NCBI GenBank assembly: GCA_002347035.1
Contig: DEAM01000015.1
Span: forward strand, 1 to 64,000
Reading direction: 5' to 3'
Origin: Gemmatimonadales bacterium UBA2982
Lineage (GTDB): Bacteria; Gemmatimonadota; Gemmatimonadetes; Longimicrobiales; Gaopeijiaceae
Length of the DNA: 64,000 bases
Part shown: positions 1 to 8,224 of the stretch, one piece after another
How the letters are laid out: each line of letters opens with the position of its first letter
Position numbering within the stretch: position 1 is the first letter of the stretch
Made by a program: the position numbers and the translations under genes
Notes under the pieces: generated by a model
What the model was told of the DNA's origin: nothing
What the model saw: the letters and a program-made list of their open reading frames with translations, nothing else
The model's database searches: none

Positions 1-23
1 CTAACCAACTGAGCTACGGGCCC
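1..23 (-). tRNA. 5' end of a tRNA gene, cut by the window edge (tRNA-Ile-like)
   Basis: Read on the minus strand, bases 23 to 1 give a seven-base acceptor strand GGGCCCG, the TA linker and the D-arm start AGCTCAGTTGGTTAG, which is the classic tRNA 5' half. The anticodon lies outside the window. This 5' half is common in tRNA-Ile(GAU) and also occurs in tRNA-Ala, so the isotype is only a guess. Confidence 0.8.
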
Positions 24-32
24 GACGGATCT

Positions 33-41
33 AACATAGCA
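33..41 (-). promoter_or_regulatory. Possible extended -10 promoter for the edge tRNA
   Basis: On the minus strand the bases TGCTATGTT match an extended -10 element (TGnTATAAT-like). They lie nine bases upstream of the first tRNA base, a plausible distance for a start near the mature 5' end. No convincing -35 box is visible. Confidence 0.35.
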
Positions 42-91
42 AGCTATCAGACTCACCGGCACTACAAAGAGACTCACGCCGAGCCGAAATT

Positions 92-811
92 CTAGGCGGT
101 GATTCTGTCCGTTTCGGCCTTATCCAAGTAACGCCATTCACCCGGCCGACCTAACCGATCCAGCGTCATTGTGCCAAATCGTATGCGTCTCAGTCGGAGA
201 ACTGGATGCCCTAGAGCACTCAACATCCTCCTCACTTCGCGTTTTCGCCCCTCGGTCAGCACGATACACATAGTCGTCTTGACATCTCCAGCTTCAAGAA
301 CGCGAGCGCTTCGTGCCGTGGCGACCCCATCATCCAGGTGAATCCCCTCGCGTAAGAGCTTGACCTGTTGCCCTCCAACCGATCCAGCAACCTCTACCCA
401 GTACTCTCGCTCTATCTGGCTACTCGGATGCTGGAGCCTATGAGCCTGATCGCCATTATTGGTAAGCAACAAAAGTCCCTCGGCATCCCGATCGAGTCTT
501 CCAACGTACTTTAATCCATCCAATTCTTCCGGAAGAATGTCATAAACCGTAACCCCTCCATATGGATCGCTGCGAGTCGTGAGCACGCCGGAAGGTTTCC
601 AGAAAGCGACCCATAGTTCCTCTGGTAGCGTTATGACCTCACCGTCGAGTTCGACTCGATCCAGTCCTGGTACAACACGTGTACCCAATTCTGAAACAAG
701 TTCTCCATTGACTCGAACGCGTCCCGAGCGCATGAGCTCTTCCGCTCCTCTCCTAGATGTGCGGCCAGCCCTAGAGAGGAACTTCTGAACTCTTATAGCC
801 CCCTCCCTCAC
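92..811 (-). CDS. rluB: RluB/RsuA-family ribosomal RNA pseudouridine synthase
   Basis: This 239-residue enzyme turns a uridine of ribosomal RNA into pseudouridine. RluB acts on 23S rRNA and the close paralogues RsuA/RluE-F on other sites, so the exact target is inferred. An S4 RNA-binding domain occupies about residues 5-60. The catalytic domain follows, with motif GRLDRDAEGLLLLTNNGD and catalytic Asp107, and later the conserved GRKREVRRML. The start codon is GTG, overlapping the scpB stop as GTGA. The order scpA-scpB-rluB is conserved in many bacteria, which supports RluB over RsuA. Translation is probably coupled to scpB. Confidence 0.9.
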   Translation of the reverse strand: MREGAIRVQKFLSRAGRTSRRGAEELMRSGRVRVNGELVSELGTRVVPGLDRVELDGEVITLPEELWVAFWKPSGVLTTRSDPYGGVTVYDILPEELDGLKYVGRLDRDAEGLLLLTNNGDQAHRLQHPSSQIEREYWVEVAGSVGGQQVKLLREGIHLDDGVATARSARVLEAGDVKTTMCIVLTEGRKREVRRMLSALGHPVLRLRRIRFGTMTLDRLGRPGEWRYLDKAETDRITA

Positions 812-1476
812 CTGTGAGGCTCTTCTGCCTCTTGTGAGCTTTGCTCAAGGGTCTCGGTAGCCACTTTCAGCTGTCCTGTCGACTTCTCAGCGACCTCTCC
901 ACCGACTGCGTCGTCCTCTTCAGCCAAGTCATCTTCGGGTCCCAAAGGTGTTCGCTCACGGAGCACAATCGGTAGCTCTTCTGGCCGAGGAAGGTCCTCG
1001 AGGGACCGGAAACCAAAGTGCTCTAAGAATTGACGAGTCGTGCCATAGAGGAGAGGGCGACCCAACCCCTCAGACCTAGCAACTACGTCGATCAAGTGTC
1101 GATCCTGGAGGGTGCGGATGACTCCTGATGCACCCACACCACGGATGTACTCAATCTCCAGCCTGCCAATCGGTTGCCTGTACGCGATGATAGCAAGGGT
1201 CTCGAGCGCTGGCCCCGAAAGTCGCGCGGGCCTGGGGACATTATCGAAACGCTCCAGATATGAAGCAAATTCGGGTCGAGTCAGGATTTGATACCCTTCA
1301 GCGACTTGTACTAATTCGAAAGACCGGCTCGAATCGTCGTATTCAGCGCGAAGAAATACGAGGGCGGACTCAACTTGATCTTCATCCAGTCCTTCATCCG
1401 CTCGCGCGATTTCATGGGCAGTCAGTGGTGCATCCGACGCGAAAAGTACTGCCTCAACGATCTGATAAACGTTCAC
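808..1476 (-). CDS. scpB: Segregation and condensation protein B
   Basis: ScpB is a winged-helix dimer that binds ScpA and, with SMC, forms the bacterial condensin that compacts and separates chromosomes. The 222-residue product carries the family core around residues 90-165, including LETLAIIAYRQPI, the RGV segment and GRPLLYGTTRQFLEHFG. The last 40 or so residues are acidic and low in complexity, as is usual. The start is GTG and overlaps the scpA stop by four bases (GTGA), while the scpB stop overlaps the rluB start in the same way. The smc gene is not in the window. Confidence 0.95.
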   Translation of the reverse strand: MNVYQIVEAVLFASDAPLTAHEIARADEGLDEDQVESALVFLRAEYDDSSRSFELVQVAEGYQILTRPEFASYLERFDNVPRPARLSGPALETLAIIAYRQPIGRLEIEYIRGVGASGVIRTLQDRHLIDVVARSEGLGRPLLYGTTRQFLEHFGFRSLEDLPRPEELPIVLRERTPLGPEDDLAEEDDAVGGEVAEKSTGQLKVATETLEQSSQEAEEPHR

Positions 1477-2258
1477 CCCTCAACTCCCTTCTCCGGGTCA
1501 AGCTTCCCAACTAACTCATCATCGACTTCCTCCTCATCTCTTCTATAAATCCAGAGTTCTTGAAACGGACTAGATTGGCGCAAGAAAAGGACACGCCTCC
1601 TGGTCAACTCCAGTCCCGCCAAGAAAGTCATCACCCCATGGCTACGTTCCTTAAAGCCAGACAGAAGCTTACTAAACTGAACACTCGCATTCTCCTTAAG
1701 CGCCTCTAAGATGAGTGTGGCCTTCTCCTCCATAGATACAGTACGTGTGGACACCTGATGGTCCACACGCCGCGGTAGTGGCATCCTTATGTGAAGTGCG
1801 GCCGCATAAACCTCATCCCAAGTCGTCTCAAGCGTCATTTCTGAGATATCCCTCTTAATTCGCGGCGGGATGTATGCCTTGCGAAACCTTCGAGCTCTTT
1901 GGGATTGGGCTACACGAAGCCGCCCTGAAACTTCCCGGATAAGCTCATACTCTAAAAGTCTGCGCACGAGCTCCGCTCTCGGGTCTTCCTCCTCATCACC
2001 CACAGGTCGAGGAAGAAGCATCTGCGCCTTAATCCGAATCAATCCAGCTGCCATCTCTAAGAATTCACCAGCACCATCAATATCGTTCGCGGCCAGGCCC
2101 TTTATAGCCTTAAGAAATTGATCTGTGATTGTGGAGATAGGGATATCGAAAATATCGACGTCCTGCTTACGAATGAGATGGAGGAGGAGATCAAGAGGGC
2201 CCTGAAATCTCTCAATCTCGACAACCATGAAATCTTCACGCTCGGGGACACTCTCCAT
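1473..2258 (-). CDS. scpA: Segregation and condensation protein A
   Basis: ScpA is the kleisin subunit that bridges SMC heads and binds ScpB. The family signature FQGPLDLLLHLIRKQDVDIFDIPI lies close to the N-terminus, and the C-terminal winged helix covers about the last 75 residues. The frame is open to a GTG at 2321, but that start would overlap the upstream protease gene by 58 bases. The ATG at 2258 lies five bases after the protease stop and gives 261 residues, the usual length. An ATG at 2228, just before the signature, is a second option. The end overlaps scpB by GTGA. Confidence 0.93.
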   Translation of the reverse strand: MESVPEREDFMVVEIERFQGPLDLLLHLIRKQDVDIFDIPISTITDQFLKAIKGLAANDIDGAGEFLEMAAGLIRIKAQMLLPRPVGDEEEDPRAELVRRLLEYELIREVSGRLRVAQSQRARRFRKAYIPPRIKRDISEMTLETTWDEVYAAALHIRMPLPRRVDHQVSTRTVSMEEKATLILEALKENASVQFSKLLSGFKERSHGVMTFLAGLELTRRRVLFLRQSSPFQELWIYRRDEEEVDDELVGKLDPEKGVEG

Positions 2259-2263
2259 AGGCG

Positions 2264-2920
2264 TCAGATCCACAGGCGAATGAATTGGTCTGCGAGACCC
2301 TGTAAAAAGAAGGTGGGCCACAGTAACAGTTCAAACAGAGGCCGACCGATCGGTAGAAAGACTAAGAACATCAAGATAAACAGACCGAACCGGGACAGTC
2401 GCTGATAATGATCTGCGAGTTGGTCCGGTAGAGCATGTGCTAGGACATGGGACCCGTCCAGAGGAGGAATCGGGATGAGATTAAAATTAGCCAAAATCAG
2501 ATTGATAAAAATCGTATAATTGAGGGTCAAAAACAGAAGGTCGGAAACGCCTCCAAGTGGACCTACGATCGATGTCACTTTTACGAGGATCCCAGCCGTG
2601 AGTGTCGCTAGAGCGGCCAGTATAAGGTTCGCTATGATTCCAGCCATCGATACCCGTATATCGCCAGCTACATAGTCTCGATAGTTGAGTGGATTTACCG
2701 GTACCGGTTTGGCCCAGCCGAAGATGATACCTCCTTGCCAGGCCAATATTCCGGGTAAGATGATTGACCCTATAGGGTCAATATGAGGGAACGGATTGAG
2801 GGTGATCCTTCCCATCTGGTCAGCCGTGTCGTCCCCTTCTCTTCTGGCCTGCCATGCGTGCGCTACCTCGTGCACTACAACTGAGAAGATTAGAACCACA
2901 ACCAGTATAATTGCTTCCAT
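2264..2920 (-). CDS. Site-2 protease family (M50) membrane metalloprotease
   Basis: This is a 218-residue integral membrane protein of the compact M50 family, related to YwhC-like site-2 proteases. The first helix carries the zinc motif HEVAH (His17, Glu18, His21). The second conserved motif, NLIPIPPLDGSH, supplies the Asp ligand. There are about five or six hydrophobic segments and no PDZ domain. The family is thought to cut membrane-embedded substrates, but the substrate here cannot be told. It is commonly found just upstream of scpA-scpB, as here, and is divergent from rpsT. The ATG start at 2920 is the only sensible one. Confidence 0.9.
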   Translation of the reverse strand: MEAIILVVVLIFSVVVHEVAHAWQARREGDDTADQMGRITLNPFPHIDPIGSIILPGILAWQGGIIFGWAKPVPVNPLNYRDYVAGDIRVSMAGIIANLILAALATLTAGILVKVTSIVGPLGGVSDLLFLTLNYTIFINLILANFNLIPIPPLDGSHVLAHALPDQLADHYQRLSRFGLFILMFLVFLPIGRPLFELLLWPTFFLQGLADQFIRLWI

Positions 2921-3033
2921 AGTGGCGTAACCTACTTAGAGATGCCTGGACCCCCTAGCCGTTGATCACACTGCCTCTCTCCTCTAGGTTTCTCCGCTAC
3001 GAAGTCATGCGGGTACCGGTCAAGAAGCGACTT

Positions 3034-3291
3034 ATGCCGAATATTAAGAGTGCGAAGAAACGAATGCAGCTCAGCGCCCGGGCCCGGCTCAGGAACAGGG
3101 CCGAACGCGCTCGGATTAGAACCGCCATCAAGAAGGTGCGTGAGGCTGACTCGGCTGAGGCTGGCGAGGCTTCTCTGCGTTCCGCGACGGCTATCCTGGA
3201 CAGGGCTGCCACACGCAAACTTTTTCATCCCAATCGTGTCGCACGAGTTAAGAGCGGCCTCACCAGGCATGTTCAGTCTCTGGGGTCCTAG
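3034..3291 (+). CDS. rpsT: 30S ribosomal protein S20
   Basis: S20 binds 16S rRNA in the body of the small subunit. The 85-residue product starts MPNIKSAKKRM, the hallmark S20 N-terminus, and is rich in Arg, Lys and Ala throughout. The frame is open to an ATG at 2962, but the added 24 residues have no counterpart in S20, so the ATG at 3034 is chosen. It is one of few plus-strand genes here, divergent from the M50 protease and convergent with pyrC. Confidence 0.95.
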   Translation: MPNIKSAKKRMQLSARARLRNRAERARIRTAIKKVREADSAEAGEASLRSATAILDRAATRKLFHPNRVARVKSGLTRHVQSLGS

Positions 3292-3326
3292 AGGCCACTA
3301 CTTTTTCCCTGCCTCGAGTGTGGCCT
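3292..3326. repeat. Inverted repeat between convergent rpsT and pyrC
   Basis: AGGCCAC at 3292-3298 and GTGGCCT at 3320-3326 form a perfect seven-base inverted repeat right after the rpsT stop. The loop is 21 bases and contains a run of five T. Neither strand has a T-tract after the stem, so it is at best a weak or bidirectional terminator. Confidence 0.3.
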
Positions 3327-3328
3327 GA

Positions 3329-4612
3329 TCACACTTCGAAAACAATCCGCCCGCCAACGATAGTGTAGCATGGTCGTCCAGTGAGTTCCCAACCTATAAA
3401 AGGGGAATTCCGACTCTTCGACACAAAATCTTCTGGGTCTACAGTCCACTTCACGTTGGGATCAAATACGGTAACATCACCAGGAGAACCCTCGGCCAAA
3501 GAACCACCTGGAAGCCCGAACGCTCGTGCCGGCTGACAACTCATCCGTTCGACCATAGTCTGTAGATCGATGACCCCTTCAGCGACTACTTTGGTTAGGA
3601 TCACACCAACCGCTGTCTCTAGACCGACGATCCCATTTGGAGCATCGGCAAAAGCAGTTTCCTTCTCGTCATAGTGATGAGGGGCATGATCCGTAGCGAT
3701 CGTGTCCAGGGTACCATCGGCCAGGCCATCCCGCACAGCCTCCTTATCTTCAGATGTGCGAAGCGGTGGGTTCATTTTAGCATCGGTGAGATAACCCTTT
3801 ACCGCCTCATGCGTGAGGACCAAATGGTGAGGAGATGCCTCCGCAGTGACACGCACACCCCTAGCTTTCGCCTGTCTGATTGACTCAACCCCAAAACGCG
3901 TCGATACATGCTGCAGATGAATATGGCCTCCTGTTAGCTCTGCCAGCAGAAGATCTCTGACGATATGTATGTCCTCTGCAGCGTTTGGCTTTCCGGATAA
4001 CCCAAGACGCCCTGAAATAAGGCCTTCGTTCATCTGCCCGCTCGCCGATAATCCAAGATCTTCTGGGTGGTCCGCGACCGGTATGCCAAAGGACTGTGAG
4101 TATTCCAGGGCCAGACGCATAAGTCCGGAATCCATGACTGGGCTTCCATCATCAGTGATCGCCACGGCACCAGCATCCACCATTTCACCTACTAAAGCCA
4201 ATCGTTCCCCGGCTCGACCGACCGAAATACAACCCACAGGGTAGACTCTGGCGGCCCCCGCCCTACGACCTTGTGCCGCTACAAATCCAACTGCTGCAGG
4301 GTCGTCTACCGGGGGATTCGTATTAGGCATCGCACAGACGCCTGTAAAACCACCTGCCGCAGCCGCTGCCGCACCAGTTGCAATAGTCTCCTTGTGTTCC
4401 TCTCCCGGTTCTCTCATGTGAACATGAACGTCGATTAGTCCAGGCGTAATGATCAACCCTGAACAGTCTACCGTACGAGCCGTTTCAGGTGGACGGAGAT
4501 CACCTCCAAGTGTGACCACCAGGCCGTCGACGATGAGGACATCAATAGTCGCATCAACCCCTTGGCTAGGGTCAATAACACGACCTCCATGAAGCCATAG
4601 CGCCTCACTCAT
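3329..4612 (-). CDS. pyrC: Dihydroorotase
   Basis: This enzyme closes carbamoyl-aspartate to dihydroorotate, the third step of pyrimidine synthesis. The 427-residue length and ITPGLIDVHVHMREPG motif (His63, His65, Arg67) mark a class I dihydroorotase of the amidohydrolase fold. The AMPNTNPP segment and IATDHAPH with the catalytic Asp are also present. The ATG start overlaps the pyrB stop as ATGA, so expression is coupled with aspartate carbamoyltransferase. No catalytic residue appears to be lost. Confidence 0.96.
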   Translation of the reverse strand: MSEALWLHGGRVIDPSQGVDATIDVLIVDGLVVTLGGDLRPPETARTVDCSGLIITPGLIDVHVHMREPGEEHKETIATGAAAAAAGGFTGVCAMPNTNPPVDDPAAVGFVAAQGRRAGAARVYPVGCISVGRAGERLALVGEMVDAGAVAITDDGSPVMDSGLMRLALEYSQSFGIPVADHPEDLGLSASGQMNEGLISGRLGLSGKPNAAEDIHIVRDLLLAELTGGHIHLQHVSTRFGVESIRQAKARGVRVTAEASPHHLVLTHEAVKGYLTDAKMNPPLRTSEDKEAVRDGLADGTLDTIATDHAPHHYDEKETAFADAPNGIVGLETAVGVILTKVVAEGVIDLQTMVERMSCQPARAFGLPGGSLAEGSPGDVTVFDPNVKWTVDPEDFVSKSRNSPFIGWELTGRPCYTIVGGRIVFEV

Positions 4613-5580
4613 GCGCCATGTCCCTGCTTAGCAGCTTCCGCACTCTCAGGCTGACCCCCTGCAAGCAAGTAGAGGACGGCCATACGGACTGCAACCCCAT
4701 TCGTAACCTGATCCAGAATCACGGAATGCTCTCCATCCGCGACATCCGAATCAATTTCCACACCTCGGTTCATGGGACCTGGGTGAAGTATTAAAAGGTC
4801 ACGCTTCGCAGCTGCTAAACGCTCGTTAGTCACACCCCAGATCCGGTTGTATTCTCGGAGGCTCGGAACGTAGCCGCCCTCCATACGTTCCAACTGCAAT
4901 CTCAAGACATTAAGGACCTCCGCCCACTCTATCGCCTCCTCAACGCGTGTGAATACTTCTACTCCGAACTCATCGGCACATAGCGGAAGTAGTGTGGGGG
5001 GTCCGCAGACGGCTACCTCTGCTCCAAGCGTTAACAGACCATAAATATTCGAACGTGCAACGCGAGAGTGGAGAATATCACCAATGATACACACCTTGAG
5101 TCCATCAATCTTACCGACATGGTCCCTGATGGTAAGCAAGTCAAGAAGGCCTTGAGTAGGGTGCTCGTGCCTGCCATCGCCAGCATTTACTACGTTTGAA
5201 GGGATCCGGTCTGCAAGAAATTGCGCTGCCCCTGACGCTCCATGCCGCATCACCACCATGTCGATTCGCATGGCTTCTAAGTTTCGAGCGGTATCTACGA
5301 GTGTCTCACCTTTCGATACTGAAGAGACCGCTGCAGATATGTTCACCGAATCAGCACTTAACCTTTTCTCAGCAAACTCAAATGAGATTCGGGTCCGAGT
5401 CGACGCTTCAAAGAAAAGGTTTACGATCGTCTTCCCTCGAAGAACTGGTACCTTCTTGATGCGCCGTTCTGATATCTCTTTGAAGGGCTCTGCGGTATCC
5501 AATATGGCTAGGATCTGTTCTGCAGACAGATCCTCCAGTCCAACCAGATCTTTACCAAGAGATGCAGTCGGTAAGCTCAT
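4609..5580 (-). CDS. pyrB: Aspartate carbamoyltransferase catalytic subunit
   Basis: This enzyme joins carbamoyl phosphate to aspartate, the committed step of pyrimidine synthesis. The 323-residue product has the carbamoyl-phosphate site STRTR at residues 60-64, the HPTQGLLDLLT segment, and the C-terminal HPGPMNRGVE signature of the aspartate enzyme. No pyrI regulatory subunit is next to it, and the pyrR gene upstream points to control at the RNA level instead. The start ATG shares one base with the pyrR stop (TAATG), and the end overlaps pyrC by four bases. Confidence 0.97.
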   Translation of the reverse strand: MSLPTASLGKDLVGLEDLSAEQILAILDTAEPFKEISERRIKKVPVLRGKTIVNLFFEASTRTRISFEFAEKRLSADSVNISAAVSSVSKGETLVDTARNLEAMRIDMVVMRHGASGAAQFLADRIPSNVVNAGDGRHEHPTQGLLDLLTIRDHVGKIDGLKVCIIGDILHSRVARSNIYGLLTLGAEVAVCGPPTLLPLCADEFGVEVFTRVEEAIEWAEVLNVLRLQLERMEGGYVPSLREYNRIWGVTNERLAAAKRDLLILHPGPMNRGVEIDSDVADGEHSVILDQVTNGVAVRMAVLYLLAGGQPESAEAAKQGHGA

Positions 5581-6134
5581 TAGCTGTGAGACCCCACTTG
5601 GATCAGATCGACAGCTAATCGCCCGTCGAGATCCTCCACTAGCACTTCAATATACTGGCCCTCCAGAACGTCAACTTTCTTCCCGATCATGTCAGGCTGT
5701 ACAGGAAGTTCTCTTCCGCCACGGTCTACTAAGACACACAAACGGATCCTTCTAGGTCGCCCCCAGTCACTAAGCTCATTGAGTGCGGCCCTTATCGTTC
5801 TTCCCGTATATATGACGTCGTCGACTAGCACCACCTCTTGATCATCAATTCCTCCGGAAGGAAGCACTGTTTCCCCAATGACTGGTCGAGGTCCAATGGC
5901 ACCAAGGTCATCACGGTACAGGGTAATATCGATAGAGCCAGTTGGTATACTGATGTCTGCTAAAGCCCTGATCTCATCCTGAAGCATACCAGCGATATCA
6001 GTCCCACGGCGGTGAACCCCCATGAGGACAAGACCGGCCCCTTCACTTCGCTCCACGATCTCACGTGCCAAACGGGCTATCTCAGACCGTACATCGGCCT
6101 GGCCCATTACATGGATCCGTTTGTCCTTTGGCAT
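5580..6134 (-). CDS. pyrR: Bifunctional pyr operon RNA-binding attenuator / uracil phosphoribosyltransferase
   Basis: PyrR senses UMP and binds pyr mRNA to favour termination in Gram-positive bacteria, and often also has uracil phosphoribosyltransferase activity. The 184-residue product has the PRPP-binding loop VVLVDDVIYTGRTIRAAL and the MGVHRRG and DITLYRDD segments of the family. It heads a pyrR-pyrB-pyrC operon. No clear PyrR-binding loop or terminator was found in the leader, so whether RNA attenuation operates here is open. The ATG at 6134 lacks a strong ribosome-binding site. Confidence 0.94.
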   Translation of the reverse strand: MPKDKRIHVMGQADVRSEIARLAREIVERSEGAGLVLMGVHRRGTDIAGMLQDEIRALADISIPTGSIDITLYRDDLGAIGPRPVIGETVLPSGGIDDQEVVLVDDVIYTGRTIRAALNELSDWGRPRRIRLCVLVDRGGRELPVQPDMIGKKVDVLEGQYIEVLVEDLDGRLAVDLIQVGSHS

Positions 6135-6182
6135 GTGTCCGCGTTCGAGGGCGGGTGGACGGCGGAAAGTTCGGTCCTTGTC

Positions 6183-6197
6183 CGTTGATGGTCAACG
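6183..6197. promoter_or_regulatory. Palindrome between pyrR and the NhaC gene
   Basis: The bases CGTTGA TGG TCAACG form a perfect six-base inverted repeat with a three-base spacer. It sits 49 bases upstream of the pyrR start and 84 bases upstream of the NhaC start, in the divergent control region. It could be an operator or a small hairpin in the pyrR leader. No T-tract follows, so it is not a terminator. Confidence 0.35.
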
Positions 6198-6280
6198 ACC
6201 TGCCTCCTCTTGTCCCCGTAGCGGAACAATGCCCATCATTGCCTGGCTTCTCTCAAATCATCTTAGGAAATCCACTTTTC

Positions 6281-8206
6281 ATGGGCCCTGTCCGTCTAAC
6301 TGCTGTCCTTCTAATCACGTTGATTCCAGCCTTTGCTTCAGCCCAAGTTCTGGCTGAAGAAGCTGATCTGGTGCTGGACAGAGTGCCACTTCAACTAACC
6401 GGACATGGGGGGGATGAACCTCTCGCCAACTACGCACTACGCTCATCGCACGGTACTGAACTGGCTGCAGGTTCCGTTGGTTCTTTCGCTAGGCCTACAT
6501 CCTCTGAATTAATCGTAAGTTCCAACGCTTACCTGCCGTTAGCTGTGCAGGTAGGCGAAGGGAGTGAAGAAATATCCCTTTCGTTAGCCCCCCCTTGGTT
6601 CTCCTTGGTACCGCCACTCGTTGCAATCTTGCTCGCACTGATCTTCCGTGAAGTCATCACGGCACTATTCGCTGGTGTCTGGCTTGGAGCTCTAGCAATT
6701 TCTGGCTTTAACCCGATCACTGGAACGTGGCGACTAGTCGACCACTTCCTCGTGAGGGCTATCTCGGATGTCGATGGGGGACATCCGCAGATCCTGATTT
6801 TTTCGCTCCTTTTAGGTGCTATGGTAGGAATCATCTCCAAGAACGGCGGCACGATGGGTATCGTTGCAGCAGTTGCACCATTTGCTCATAACGCTCGGCG
6901 TGGAAAGCTAGCAACGTGGATTGCTGGGATAGGAATATTTTTTGACGACTACGCGAACACACTAATCGTTGGTAACACAATGAGGCCAATCACTGACCGC
7001 CTAAAGATCTCTCGTGAAAAATTGGCCTACCTAGTGGACTCAACCGCTGCACCAATAGCAGCCCTAGTACCAATATCAACATGGGCGGGCTATGAAATTA
7101 GTCTAATAGCGGATGGACTCCGCATCGCCTCAGATCAAGACCCTTCTAGGGCAGATGCCTTGCTTTCTTTAAGCCCATTTGCAGTCTTCGTCCAGACAAT
7201 CCCATATCTTTTCTATCCTATTCTCGCTCTTGTTTTCGTCTTCCTCACCTCAGCTTTGGGCAAAGATCTTGGCCCGATGGCAGACGCTGAGAAGCGCGCA
7301 AACACAGGAAACGGGCTCTACCGCCCAAACGCTAAATTGGCCACTGATACTACTGGCGCTGTAATGCTTGCGAAGGATGGGGTCAGCCATCGATTACGTA
7401 ACGCTGGCCTTCCCGTCCTGACAGTGATTCTAGTAGTGCTCGGTGGGCTCTACACTAGCGGGCGGACTGAGGCAGGGCCCGAAGCTTCACTGATGGATAT
7501 ATTCGGGGCAGCTGATCCTTTTGCCACCCTTCTCTGGGGCTCATTAGCTGGATGCCTCGTGGCGGTAGCTATATCAGTAGCACAGAAACTTTTGACAGTG
7601 CATGAGGCGATAGACGCCGGTATAGCCGGAATACGCGCGATGGTAGTTGCTATGATCATCCTAATCTTTGCCTGGTCTCTCGGGGACGTAACAGAGACGC
7701 TGGGAACCGCGGAATATCTGTCGCACCTCCTGTCTGAACGCGTGCCACTCCAACTGATCCCAGTCATAGTATTTGTAACCTCCGCTGCCACAGCATTTGC
7801 AACGGGAACGGCATGGGGGACCATGGCTATAATGCTCCCTGTAGTCATCCCGCTGACCACAGCGCTCGGCGGTGCAGCAACACATCCAGGTGGGGCGGAA
7901 TTCGGAATCTTACTTGGAGCGACAGCCTCTGTTCTAGCAGGTGCAATCTTTGGGGATCACTGCTCACCCATTTCGGATACCACAGTGCTTTCATCCATGG
8001 CATCGGGTTGTGACCACGTGGACCACGTCCGGACGCAACTTCCTTATGCGCTTGTGGTCGCTGTGACAGGAATGCTTATAGGGAATATCGGGACCGCTTA
8101 CGGACTTCCCGCCCCACTAGCCCTCCTCTTTGGCGGATTAATTCTCTACTTCATACTCCGTACATTCGGACGTCCAGTAGACTCCATACCATCCAGAACT
8201 TCTTAG
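6281..8206 (+). CDS. NhaC-family Na+/H+ antiporter with exported N-terminal domain
   Basis: This predicted inner-membrane secondary transporter exchanges sodium for protons or a related substrate. NhaC-family signatures are FFDDYANTLIVGNTMRPI and GDHCSPISDTTVLSS, with about a dozen hydrophobic segments from residue 110 on. The chosen ATG at 6281 gives 641 residues starting with a signal-like MGPVRLTAVLLITLIPAFASAQ. About 90 non-membrane residues follow before the first transporter helix. The frame is open to an ATG at 6065, but that would overlap pyrR coding sequence; AGGA 13 bases before 6281 supports the later start. Sodium/proton exchange would suit a marine or saline habitat, which is inference. 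Confidence 0.85.
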   Translation: MGPVRLTAVLLITLIPAFASAQVLAEEADLVLDRVPLQLTGHGGDEPLANYALRSSHGTELAAGSVGSFARPTSSELIVSSNAYLPLAVQVGEGSEEISLSLAPPWFSLVPPLVAILLALIFREVITALFAGVWLGALAISGFNPITGTWRLVDHFLVRAISDVDGGHPQILIFSLLLGAMVGIISKNGGTMGIVAAVAPFAHNARRGKLATWIAGIGIFFDDYANTLIVGNTMRPITDRLKISREKLAYLVDSTAAPIAALVPISTWAGYEISLIADGLRIASDQDPSRADALLSLSPFAVFVQTIPYLFYPILALVFVFLTSALGKDLGPMADAEKRANTGNGLYRPNAKLATDTTGAVMLAKDGVSHRLRNAGLPVLTVILVVLGGLYTSGRTEAGPEASLMDIFGAADPFATLLWGSLAGCLVAVAISVAQKLLTVHEAIDAGIAGIRAMVVAMIILIFAWSLGDVTETLGTAEYLSHLLSERVPLQLIPVIVFVTSAATAFATGTAWGTMAIMLPVVIPLTTALGGAATHPGGAEFGILLGATASVLAGAIFGDHCSPISDTTVLSSMASGCDHVDHVRTQLPYALVVAVTGMLIGNIGTAYGLPAPLALLFGGLILYFILRTFGRPVDSIPSRTS

Positions 8207-8224
8207 AAAGGAAATTTTCCCATA

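Noticed and set aside
2228..2321. GTG start at 2321 for scpA
   Set aside because: It would overlap the protease gene by 58 bases and adds residues absent from ScpA; the ATG at 2258 fits better.
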